This document shows, one piece after another, positions 56,644 to 64,000 of a DNA stretch of 64,000 nt. The translations under genes were made by a program, and so were the position numbers. This DNA comes from Piscinibacter sp047602365 (lineage in GTDB: Bacteria; Pseudomonadota; Gammaproteobacteria; Burkholderiales; Burkholderiaceae_C). The first letter of the stretch is position 1, and each line of letters opens with the position of its first letter. The notes under the pieces were generated by a model that saw only the letters and a program-made list of their open reading frames with translations, made no database searches and was not told the DNA's origin. The stretch is from the NCBI GenBank assembly GCA_047602365.1, contig JASGHM010000002.1:62001-126000 (forward strand), written 5' to 3'.

Positions 56644-58167
56644 ATGCTGCTGCACGAGGCCTTCGAGACCAGCTGCGCGCGGCTGCCGGCAAAGACGGCG
56701 ATCGTCTGCGGCGCCGAGCGGGTCGCCTACGGCGAGCTCGCCGCGCGCGTCGACGCCTTGGCCACGCTGCTGCAGCGGCGCGGCGTGCAGCGTGGTGAGC
56801 GTGTCGCGCTCTACCTCGAACCGAGCGTCGAGTTCGCCGTCGCGGTGCATGCGGTGCTGCGCCTCGGCGCGGTGTTCATGCCGATCTCGCCGCTGACCAA
56901 GGCCGACAAGCTTGCCTACATGCTCGGCGATACGCGCGCCGCCGCGCTGCTGACGCAGGCCCGCCTGCAGCCGGTGTGGGCCGACGCGCTGGCACGCAGC
57001 GCCAGCGTGCACAGCGTGGTGGTGCATGGCGAAGGCGCCGCCGGCGAGCGCCTCGTCGCCTGGCCCGATGCGGCTGCGTCGCCCGGCGACGGCGCCCGTG
57101 CGCACGAACTGATCGACCAGGACCTTGCCGCGATCATCTACACCTCGGGCACCACCGGCGTGCCCAAGGGCGTGATGCTGACGCACCTGAACATGTGCAG
57201 CGCCTGGCGCGCGGTGCAGGCCTACATCGGCTTCCGCGAGGACGACGTGATCGGCCTGGCGCTGTCGCCCTCGTTCAGCTATGGCCTCTACCACGTGCTG
57301 ATGGGCCTGGGCCTGGGGGCAACGCTGGTCATCGAACGTTCGAGCGCCTTCCCGGTCAAGGTGGTCGAGAACCTGGCGCGCGAGCGTGTCACCGTGTTCC
57401 CCGGCGTGCCGACGCTCTATTCGTCCATCCTCGGCCTGTCCAACCTGGCCAGCTTCGACCTGTCGGCGCTGCGCATCGTCACCAACGCCGCCGCTGCGCT
57501 GCCCGACGAGCATGTGCGCCGCCTCGCAGAACTGCTGCCCGGCGCGAAGCTGTACTCGATGTATGGCATGACCGAGTGCAAGCGCATCAGTTACCTGCCG
57601 CCCGAACAGCTTGCGATCCGCCCGACCAGCGTCGGCCGCGGCATCCCCAACCAGGAGTGCTGGCTGGTCGACGAGTTCGGCCGCCGCCTGCCGAACGGCT
57701 CCACCGGCGAGCTGGTGGTGCGCGGCAGCCACGTGATGAGCGGCTACTGGGAGAAGCCGGTCGAGACCGGCGAGCGGCTGAAGCCCGGTGCGGTGGAAGG
57801 CGAACGGGTGCTCTACACCGGCGACATCTTCCGCACCGATGCCGAGGGCTGGCTGTACTTCGTCGCACGTGGCGACGACATCATCAAGAGCCGTGGCGAG
57901 AAGGTCGCGCCGCGCGAGGTCGAGAACGCGATCTACGCGCTCGACGGCGTGCTCGACTGCGCGGTGATCGGCGTGCCCGACGAACTGCTCGGCCAGGCGG
58001 TCAAGGCCTTCGTCACGCTGAAGCCCGGCGTCACGCTGGCCGAGCGCGAGGTCATTCGTCACTGTTTGGCGCGGCTGGAAAGCTACATGGCCCCCAAATC
58101 GGTGGTGTTCGTCGACACGCTACCGCGGACCGATTCCGGGAAAATCCGCAAGTTGGACCTGCGCTGA
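56644..58167 (+). CDS. AMP-forming acyl-CoA/acyl-ACP ligase
   Basis: 507 residues, ANL superfamily. The P-loop YTSGTTGVPKG is at about 166–176, with YGMTECKRI, YTGDIFRTDAEGWLYFVARGDDIIKSRGEKVAPREVE and a catalytic Lys at the C-terminus (DSGKIRKLD). It activates a carboxylic or amino acid as an adenylate, probably loading it on the ACP encoded 43 bp downstream. Similar to ligases tagged exosortase-A-associated. The ATG at 56644 was chosen from the family N-terminus; the open frame upstream is shadow of the amidotransferase. Confidence 0.87.
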   Translation: MLLHEAFETSCARLPAKTAIVCGAERVAYGELAARVDALATLLQRRGVQRGERVALYLEPSVEFAVAVHAVLRLGAVFMPISPLTKADKLAYMLGDTRAAALLTQARLQPVWADALARSASVHSVVVHGEGAAGERLVAWPDAAASPGDGARAHELIDQDLAAIIYTSGTTGVPKGVMLTHLNMCSAWRAVQAYIGFREDDVIGLALSPSFSYGLYHVLMGLGLGATLVIERSSAFPVKVVENLARERVTVFPGVPTLYSSILGLSNLASFDLSALRIVTNAAAALPDEHVRRLAELLPGAKLYSMYGMTECKRISYLPPEQLAIRPTSVGRGIPNQECWLVDEFGRRLPNGSTGELVVRGSHVMSGYWEKPVETGERLKPGAVEGERVLYTGDIFRTDAEGWLYFVARGDDIIKSRGEKVAPREVENAIYALDGVLDCAVIGVPDELLGQAVKAFVTLKPGVTLAEREVIRHCLARLESYMAPKSVVFVDTLPRTDSGKIRKLDLR

Positions 58168-58210
58168 GCACCTGCCGCGCAGCGCACGAGATCATCACAG
58201 GAGAATCTTC

Positions 58211-58462
58211 ATGGCAGACACCAAGGCCGAGCTGCGCCAGTACATCCAGGACAACTTCATCATGGGCAGCACCGGCACGAAGTTCGCCGACGGCGACTCG
58301 TTCATGGAGCTGCACATCCTCGACTCGACCGGCTTCCTCGAACTGATCTCGCACCTCGAGGAGACCTACGGCTTCTCGGTGAAGGACGAGGAGATGATTC
58401 CGGAGAACCTCGACTCGCTCGCCGCGCTCGAGGCCTTCGTCGCGCGCAAGCGCGCCGCCTGA
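58211..58462 (+). CDS. Acyl carrier protein
   Basis: 83 residues, acidic four-helix ACP/PCP fold. The phosphopantetheine serine is Ser39 in LDSTGFLEL, where the family reads DSL. AGGAGA lies 7 bp before the ATG. It most likely carries the acid activated by the adjacent ligase for transfer by the amidotransferase, the NadE-like enzyme or the GNAT enzyme. Not the fatty-acid ACP, which is normally acpP in a fab cluster. Confidence 0.88.
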   Translation: MADTKAELRQYIQDNFIMGSTGTKFADGDSFMELHILDSTGFLELISHLEETYGFSVKDEEMIPENLDSLAALEAFVARKRAA

Positions 58463-58489
58463 ACCCGACGACCGACCAGAGGATCGCGC

Positions 58490-59479
58490 ATGAGCCACCC
58501 CGCACTGACGCCCGACGTCCTGAAGTACGACATGGCCGCCGAGGCCGACCGCATCGGCCGCTGGATGGTCGACACGCTGGCCAACAAGCTGCACAAGCGC
58601 GGCGTCGTCGTCGCGATGTCCGGCGGCATCGACAGCTCCTGCTGCGCCGCGCTCGCCGTGCACGCGCTCGGGCCGAAGAAGGTGTTCGGCCTGCTGCTGC
58701 CCGAGCGTGACTCCAGTTCGTTCAGCTCGCACCGTGGGCGTTTGCTCGCCGAGCACCTGGGCATCGAGTACGAGGTCAACGACATCGCGCCGGCGCTCGA
58801 GGGCCTGGGCTGCTACGCGCGCCGCGACGAGGCGATCCGCCGCGTCTTCCCGCAGTACGGCGAAGGCTGGAAGAACAAGATCGTGATCGCCGGCGGCACG
58901 CAGCGCGGCATCAACTTCTTCAAGCTGGTCGTGCAGTCGCCGGACGGCGAGATGCTCGAGAAGCGCCTGCCGCTGAAGGACTACCTGCAGATCGTCGCCG
59001 CGACCAACTTCAAGCAGCGCGTGCGCAAGACGATGGAGTACTACCACGCCGACCGGCTGAACTACGCCGTCACCGGCACGCCGAACCGGCTCGAGTACGA
59101 CCAGGGCTTCTTCGTCAAGAACGGCGACGGCGCGGCCGACCTGAAGCCGATCGCGCACCTGTACAAGTCGCAGGTCTACGCGATGGTGCGCCACCTCGGC
59201 GCGCCCGAGGAGGTCTGCAACGCGGTGCCGACCACCGACACCTACACGCTGGCGCAGGGCCAGGACGAGTTCTACTTCGCGCTGCCCTATGCGCAGATGG
59301 ACCTCGCCGTGTGGGCGCACAACCACGGCCGGCCGGCCGCCGAACTGGCCACCGCGCTGGGCATCGATGAAGCACATGCCCAGCTGATCTACGCCGATAT
59401 CGAGGCCAAGCGCCGCACCACGCACTACCTGCACGCGCGCCCCGAGCTGGTCGAGGCGATTCCCGAGATCCACGCCTGA
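58490..59479 (+). CDS. NAD-synthase-like amidating ligase
   Basis: 329 residues of the NadE/adenine-nucleotide alpha-hydrolase superfamily. The PP-loop SGGIDSS lies at about 44–50. Other NadE-like blocks are QRVRKTMEYYHADRLNYAVTG, EYDQGFFVKNGDGAADLKPI and LYKSQVYAMVRHLG. The nicotinate-side block usually reading P-A-D-L-W-x-GQTDEDELG is here PTTDTYTLAQGQDEFYF, so the substrate is probably not nicotinate adenine dinucleotide. Placed directly after the ACP, it may amidate a carrier-bound acid with ammonia and ATP. AGAGGA precedes the ATG. A housekeeping NadE cannot be excluded. Confidence 0.75.
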   Translation: MSHPALTPDVLKYDMAAEADRIGRWMVDTLANKLHKRGVVVAMSGGIDSSCCAALAVHALGPKKVFGLLLPERDSSSFSSHRGRLLAEHLGIEYEVNDIAPALEGLGCYARRDEAIRRVFPQYGEGWKNKIVIAGGTQRGINFFKLVVQSPDGEMLEKRLPLKDYLQIVAATNFKQRVRKTMEYYHADRLNYAVTGTPNRLEYDQGFFVKNGDGAADLKPIAHLYKSQVYAMVRHLGAPEEVCNAVPTTDTYTLAQGQDEFYFALPYAQMDLAVWAHNHGRPAAELATALGIDEAHAQLIYADIEAKRRTTHYLHARPELVEAIPEIHA

Positions 59480-59492
59480 GCGGGCGGGGCGC

Positions 59493-60584
59493 TCAGTTCA
59501 GCGTCTCGAAGGCCTCGGCCAGGCGCTGCACCTTGCCCGTTTCCGCCGCGTGGTAGCCGGCGATCGCCGCGATCGCTGCGCGCGCGGCCGGTGACTGCAG
59601 CATCTCCAGCACCGGCCGCACGTGCGGCTGGTCCAGCGCGGCGATGCGCAGCGCGAAGAAGTAGCGTTCGCGCAGCAGCGGGATGAAGTGCAGCCCGAAG
59701 CGCTGCGCCGCCGTCTGCACGCCGATGCCGACGTCGGCCATGCCGCTGGCGATGTAGGCCGCCACCGCGGCGTGGGTCAGCTCGGTGTCGGCGTAGCCCG
59801 GCACCTCGGCGGGGGCTATGCCCTCGCGCTCGAGCAGCAGTTCGGTCAGCACGCGCGTGCCCGAGCCCTGCGGGCGGTTCACGAAGCGCAGGTCACCGCG
59901 GCGCAGATCGGCCAGGCCGCGCAGCTTCTTCGGGTTGTCGCGTGCGACGAACAGGCCCTGCGTGCGCACCGCGACGTGCACCAGGCAGTGGGTGTCGGCG
60001 CGCAGCCAGCGCAGGTAGCGGTGCAGCGTGTGCGCCTCGAACTCGCCGATCGGCACGTGCAGGCCGGCGAGGTCGCAGTCGCCGCGTGCCAGTGCCGCGA
60101 CCGACTCCAGGCTGTTGCGGTAGCGCAGTTCGACCGGCAGCTCGGCGGCGTGCATCAGCTCCATCAGCCGCGCGACCGCGAAGCCGTGGCTGGCGTCGAT
60201 GCGCACCGCGGCGCGCTGCGGCGTCAGGCTGCGGTCGAGCTCGCGTTCCAGCTCGGAGGCGAGCGATTCCAGCAGCGGCGACAGCCGCGCGGCGATGCGC
60301 CGGTCGGCCCAGATCAGCTTGTGCGCCAGCTCGGTCAGCGCCGAGCCGCGGCCGCGGCCGGAGGTGACCAGCGGTGCGCCGAACAGCGTCTCGGCATCCT
60401 TGACCAGGCCCCAGGCATGCCGGTAGGACTGGCCGGCACCCCGCGCCGCCTCGGCCAGCGAGCCGGTGTCCTGCACGCCGGCGAGCAGCGCCAGCAGCGC
60501 GGTGCTGTCGATGTGCGGGCCGCCGGGCGGGCCGACGTCCCATTGCGGGCGCAGGGTGATGTCCATATAGGAAATGCAGAACAT
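59493..60584 (-). CDS. ModE-like HTH regulator with PBP-type ligand domain
   Basis: 363 residues. An N-terminal winged HTH of the LysR/ModE kind (TALLALLAGVQDTGSLAEAA, SYRHAWGLV) is followed by a helical connector (about 90–120) and a periplasmic-binding-protein-like ligand domain (PBP_like, PF12727 type). Divergent from the formate dehydrogenase operon, so it probably controls it in response to molybdate/tungstate, molybdenum cofactor or formate. Start choice between 60584 and an in-frame ATG at 60566 is open; the first has the better upstream GGCAGG. An AT-rich 25 bp (60564–60589) spans the start region and may hold the operator. Confidence 0.8.
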   Translation of the reverse strand: MFCISYMDITLRPQWDVGPPGGPHIDSTALLALLAGVQDTGSLAEAARGAGQSYRHAWGLVKDAETLFGAPLVTSGRGRGSALTELAHKLIWADRRIAARLSPLLESLASELERELDRSLTPQRAAVRIDASHGFAVARLMELMHAAELPVELRYRNSLESVAALARGDCDLAGLHVPIGEFEAHTLHRYLRWLRADTHCLVHVAVRTQGLFVARDNPKKLRGLADLRRGDLRFVNRPQGSGTRVLTELLLEREGIAPAEVPGYADTELTHAAVAAYIASGMADVGIGVQTAAQRFGLHFIPLLRERYFFALRIAALDQPHVRPVLEMLQSPAARAAIAAIAGYHAAETGKVQRLAEAFETLN

Positions 60585-60619
60585 ATTGTGCCTGCCGCCC
60601 CGCCGTACCCTGCCAGTCC

Positions 60620-62350
60620 ATGAACACGACCGCGATTTCGCTGCAGTCCGTCAGCGAACAACTGCCGCGCCGCAAGCAGGCCCGGCGCCAGGGCCGCACG
60701 GCCGACGGCGCGACGCTGGACCAGGTGCGCGAGACGCTCGGCACGCTGCCGCTGCGCCGCGACCTGCTGATCGAGCACCTGCACGCGCTGAACGACCGCT
60801 TCGGCCAGCTGCGCACCGACCACATCGCGGCGCTGGCGCAACTGCTCAAGCTGGCCCAGGTCGAGGTGTTCGAGGTGGCGAGCTTCTATCACCACTTCGA
60901 CGTGGTGCGCGAGGGTGCCGATGGCCGCTACGAGGCGCCGGCGAAGCTGACCGTGCGTGTCTGCAACGGCCTGTCCTGCGAACTGGCCGGCGCCGATGCG
61001 CTGCTGGCGAAGTTGCCGGCGCTGCTCGGCACCGAGGTGCGGGTGCTGGAAGCGCCTTGCGTCGGCCGCTGCGAGCAGGCGCCGGTGGCGGTGGTGCACC
61101 AGCGCGCCGTGCCGAAGGCCGATGCGGCGGCGGTGCAGGCGCTGGTGAAGGCCGATCGCCGCCACGACGACGTGCCCGCCGCCATCGACCTGGCCGGCTA
61201 CCTCGCGCAAGGCGGCTACAAGCTGCTGCGCGACTGCCACGCCGGCATCCGCGACGTCGAGTCGGTGATCAAGGCGATGGAGGACTCCGGCCTGCGTGGC
61301 CTCGGCGGCGCAGGCTTCCCGTCCGGCCGCAAGTGGCGCATCGTGCGTGCGGAAGCGGCGCCGCGGCTGATGGCGGTGAACATCGACGAAGGCGAGCCGG
61401 GCACCTTCAAGGACCGCCACTACCTCGAGCGCGACCCGCACCGCTTCGTCGAAGGCCTGCTGGTCGCGGCCTGGGCGGTCGGCATCGCCAAGGTCTACGT
61501 CTACCTGCGCGACGAGTACCACGGCTGCCGCGCGCTGCTCGAGCGCGAACTCGCCGCGCTGCGTGCGGCGCCGCCGGTGCCGAACCTGCCCGAGATCGAA
61601 CTGCGCCGCGGCGCCGGCGCCTACATCTGCGGCGAGGAGTCGGCGATGATCGAGTCGATCGAAGGCAAGCGCGGCATGCCGCGGCTGCGCCCGCCCTACG
61701 TCGCGCAGGTCGGCCTGTTCGGCCGGCCGACGCTGGAGCACAACTTCGAGACGCTGTTCTGGGTGCGCGACATCGTCGAGCGCGGCCCGCAATGGTTCGC
61801 CGCCAATGGCCGCCATGGCCGCCACGGGCTGCGCTCGTTCTCGGTCTCGGGCCGGGTGCGCGAGCCCGGCGTCAAGCTGGCGCCGGCCGGCATCACGCTG
61901 CGCGAGCTGGTCGACGAATACTGCGGCGGCCTGCCCGAGGGCCACGAGCTGTACGGCTACCTGCCCGGCGGCGCCTCCGGCGGCATCCTGCCGGCCGCCA
62001 TGGCCGACATTCCGCTGGACTTCGACACGCTGCAGCCGCACGGCTGCTTCATCGGCTCGGCCGCGGTGATGGTGCTGAGCAAGAGCGCGACGCACACCGA
62101 CCGTGCCGTCGACGCAGCGCGCAACCTGATGCGCTTCTTCGAGGACGAGTCCTGCGGGCAGTGCACACCCTGCCGCGCCGGCACCACGAAGACCCGCGCG
62201 CTGATCGCATCCGACCACTGGGACACCGCACTGCTCGCCGAGCTGTCGCAGGTGATGCGCGACGCGTCGATCTGCGGCCTCGGCCAGGCCGCGCCCAACC
62301 CGGTGGACTGCGTGGTCCGCTACTTCCCGCACGAGCTGGGGGCGTCATGA
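60620..62350 (+). CDS. NAD-dependent formate dehydrogenase, NuoE–NuoF fusion beta subunit
   Basis: 576 residues. The N-terminal 170 residues are a NuoE-like [2Fe-2S] domain (CNGLSCELAG and APCVGRC cysteines); the rest is NuoF-like, with FMN/NAD-binding GLGGAGFPSGRKW and YICGEESAMIESIEGKRG, and the [4Fe-4S] motif ESCGQCTPCRAG. It passes electrons from the catalytic subunit to NAD. In Cupriavidus the Fds system keeps these as two genes (fdsG, fdsB); a fused form is known in Methylobacterium Fdh1. The stop overlaps the next start (ATGA). Confidence 0.9.
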   Translation: MNTTAISLQSVSEQLPRRKQARRQGRTADGATLDQVRETLGTLPLRRDLLIEHLHALNDRFGQLRTDHIAALAQLLKLAQVEVFEVASFYHHFDVVREGADGRYEAPAKLTVRVCNGLSCELAGADALLAKLPALLGTEVRVLEAPCVGRCEQAPVAVVHQRAVPKADAAAVQALVKADRRHDDVPAAIDLAGYLAQGGYKLLRDCHAGIRDVESVIKAMEDSGLRGLGGAGFPSGRKWRIVRAEAAPRLMAVNIDEGEPGTFKDRHYLERDPHRFVEGLLVAAWAVGIAKVYVYLRDEYHGCRALLERELAALRAAPPVPNLPEIELRRGAGAYICGEESAMIESIEGKRGMPRLRPPYVAQVGLFGRPTLEHNFETLFWVRDIVERGPQWFAANGRHGRHGLRSFSVSGRVREPGVKLAPAGITLRELVDEYCGGLPEGHELYGYLPGGASGGILPAAMADIPLDFDTLQPHGCFIGSAAVMVLSKSATHTDRAVDAARNLMRFFEDESCGQCTPCRAGTTKTRALIASDHWDTALLAELSQVMRDASICGLGQAAPNPVDCVVRYFPHELGAS

Positions 62351-64000
62351 ACAAGCCGGTCGAACTGATCGAATTCAGCCTCAACGGCAAGCCCGCCGCG
62401 GCGGCGCCGGGCGAGACCATCCTGCAGGTCGCCAAGCGCAGCGGCGTGCGCATCCCGCACCTGTGCGCGAAGGACGGCCTGGAGCCGGCCGGCAACTGCC
62501 GCGCATGCGTCGTCGAGGTGAAGGGCGAACGCACGCTGGCGCCGTCGTGCTGCCGTGTGCCGAGCGCCGGCATGACGGTGGACAGCGCCAGCCCGCGCGC
62601 CGTCGCCGCGCAGACCATGGTGCTCGAACTGCTGGTCAGCGACGCCGGCGAGGCGAGCGCGCAGCACAGCCACGACTCGGAGCTGCTGTTCTGGGCCGAC
62701 AAGTGGAAGGCGCCGCGCGGGCGCCTGCCCGGACGCGAGAAGGTCGCCGCCGACGCCTCGCACCCGGCCTTCGAGGTCAACCTCGACGCCTGCATCCAGT
62801 GCACACGCTGCATCCGCGCCTGCCGCGACATCCAGGTCAACGACGTGCTCGGCCTGTCGCACCGCGGCGCACACGCGAAGATCGTGTTCGACCAGGACGA
62901 TGCGGTCGGTTCGTCGAGCTGCGTCGCCTGCGGCGAATGTGTGCAGGCCTGCCCGACCGGCGCGCTGATGCCGGCACGTGGTGCCGGCCTCGCGAAGATC
63001 GAGCGCGAGGTCGATTCGGTCTGTCCGTACTGCGGCGTCGGCTGCCAGCTGACGCTGCATGTCGGCCGCGACGAGCAGGGCGATCAGAAGGTGCACTACG
63101 TGACCGGCCGCGACGGCCCGGCCAACCATGGCCGGCTGTGCGTCAAGGGCCGCTTCGGCTTCGACTACGTGCACAACGAGCGCCGCCTGACCACGCCGTT
63201 GGTGCGCCGCGAGGGCGTCGCCAAGGACCCGGCCGACATCGAACGTTTCAAGCGCGGCGAATTGCCGCTCGCGGCGCTGTTCCGCGAGGCGAGCTGGGAC
63301 GAGGCGCTGGACCTCGCCGCCGGCGGCCTCGCGCGCATCCGCGACGCCACGCCGGCCGGCTCGCCGAGCCGCCTGGCCGGCTTCGGCTCGGCCAAGGGCA
63401 GCAACGAAGAGGCCTACCTGTTCCAGAAGCTGGTGCGCACCGGGCTGCGCACCCATAACGTCGATCACTGCACGCGGCTGTGCCACGCCAGTTCGGTCGC
63501 CGCGCTGCTCGAGGGCCTCGGCTCGGGCGCGGTGTCCAACCCGGTGGAGGACGTCGCGCAGGCCGACGTGATCCTGCTGATCGGCGCCAACCCGGCGTCC
63601 AACCACCCGGTCGCGGCGAGCTGGATGAAGAACGCGGTGCAGCGCGGCGCGCGACTGATCCTGGCCGACCCGCGGGCGACGCCGATGGCCCGCTTCGCGA
63701 CCTGGCACCTGGCGTTCCGCCCCGATACCGACGTCGCGCTGCTGACCGGCCTGCTGCACGTGATCGTCGCCGAGGGCCTGGTCGACGAGAGCTTCGTCGC
63801 GGCGCGCGTCAACGGCTACGAGGCGGTCAAGGCGGCCGTCGCCGAGGCGACGCCGGAGCGCATGGCCGAGATCTGCGGCATCCCGGCCGACACCATCCGC
63901 GAGGTGGCACGGGCCTTCGCCACCTCCAAGGGCTCGATGATCCTGTGGGGCATGGGTGTCAGCCAGCATGTGCACGGCACCGACAACGCACGCTGCCTGA
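62347..64000 (+). CDS. Formate dehydrogenase alpha (catalytic) subunit, partial at the window edge
   Basis: 551 codons seen; the gene runs off the window. The N-terminal NuoG-like iron–sulfur part holds a [2Fe-2S] Cys set (HLCAKDG, NCRACVVEV), then two ferredoxin-type [4Fe-4S] motifs (CIQCTRCIRAC, CVACGECVQAC) and the molybdopterin-domain cluster CPYCGVGCQ. HCTRLCHASS is the region of the active-site Cys (or selenocysteine) ligand of Mo or W; it is Cys here, so no SECIS element is needed. It oxidises formate to CO2 and hands electrons to the NuoEF subunit. Cytoplasmic; no Tat signal. Confidence 0.93.
   Translation, partial: MNKPVELIEFSLNGKPAAAAPGETILQVAKRSGVRIPHLCAKDGLEPAGNCRACVVEVKGERTLAPSCCRVPSAGMTVDSASPRAVAAQTMVLELLVSDAGEASAQHSHDSELLFWADKWKAPRGRLPGREKVAADASHPAFEVNLDACIQCTRCIRACRDIQVNDVLGLSHRGAHAKIVFDQDDAVGSSSCVACGECVQACPTGALMPARGAGLAKIEREVDSVCPYCGVGCQLTLHVGRDEQGDQKVHYVTGRDGPANHGRLCVKGRFGFDYVHNERRLTTPLVRREGVAKDPADIERFKRGELPLAALFREASWDEALDLAAGGLARIRDATPAGSPSRLAGFGSAKGSNEEAYLFQKLVRTGLRTHNVDHCTRLCHASSVAALLEGLGSGAVSNPVEDVAQADVILLIGANPASNHPVAASWMKNAVQRGARLILADPRATPMARFATWHLAFRPDTDVALLTGLLHVIVAEGLVDESFVAARVNGYEAVKAAVAEATPERMAEICGIPADTIREVARAFATSKGSMILWGMGVSQHVHGTDNARCL

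Overview
The window looks like a chromosome segment of a high-GC betaproteobacterium of the order Burkholderiales (Rubrivivax/Leptothrix/Methylibium-like). This rests on the run dedD–cvpA–purF–metZ–gltX, the G+C-rich third codon positions, the style of the three tRNAs and the formate dehydrogenase genes. The species cannot be read from the sequence.

Layout. (1) 1–5980: housekeeping genes (SPOR-domain protein, CvpA, PurF, MetZ, GltX), then tRNA-Ala(GGC), tRNA-Glu(TTC) and tRNA-Asp(GTC), with a promoter inside the end of gltX and a strong terminator after the last tRNA. (2) 6070–8177: a cupin/JmjC-like protein and, tail to tail with it, an inner-membrane-anchored PQQ-type sugar dehydrogenase. 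(3) 8512–59479: about 51 kb of exopolysaccharide (EPS) genes. The core (priming sugar transferase, short Wza-like lipoprotein, chain-length protein, tyrosine kinase, outer-membrane barrel, ATPase) has the gene order of exosortase-A (XrtA/PEP-CTERM) EPS loci, but no exosortase and no PEP-CTERM protein is visible here. It is followed by five glycosyltransferases, four deacetylase-like proteins, a Wzx-like flippase, a Wzy-like polymerase, three methyltransferases, two acyltransferases, and redox and adenylation genes. Embedded among them are five secreted carbohydrate-active proteins in two paralogous families: three heparinase II/III-type lyases and two RIFT-barrel/alpha-toroid proteins. There is also a large lipoprotein joining InlB-like repeats, a sugar dehydrogenase and a cytochrome c. 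The 3' end of the block is a compact set: asparagine-synthase-type amidotransferase, AMP-forming acyl ligase, acyl carrier protein and a NAD-synthase-like amidating enzyme. (4) 59493–64000: a ModE-like regulator divergent from the start of an NAD-dependent formate dehydrogenase operon (NuoE–NuoF fusion, then the catalytic alpha subunit, cut by the window edge).

How the genes fit together (inference): the sugar transferase and glycosyltransferases build a lipid-linked repeat unit. Methyl-, acyl- and amido-transfer genes decorate it, the flippase and polymerase assemble it, and the Wza-like/EpsF/EpsG/barrel set exports it. The secreted lyases and deacetylases probably trim or remodel the same polymer outside the cytoplasm.

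Notable points: four single-base frameshifts between 28.4 and 45.0 kb (either sequencing errors or gene decay); an ATPase fused to a degenerate UDP-GlcNAc 2-epimerase domain; two unrelated enzymes carrying the same N-terminal domain plus a Pro-Ala linker and sharing a three-block upstream sequence with identical spacing; and the amidotransferase/ligase/ACP/NadE-like module, whose product I cannot name.
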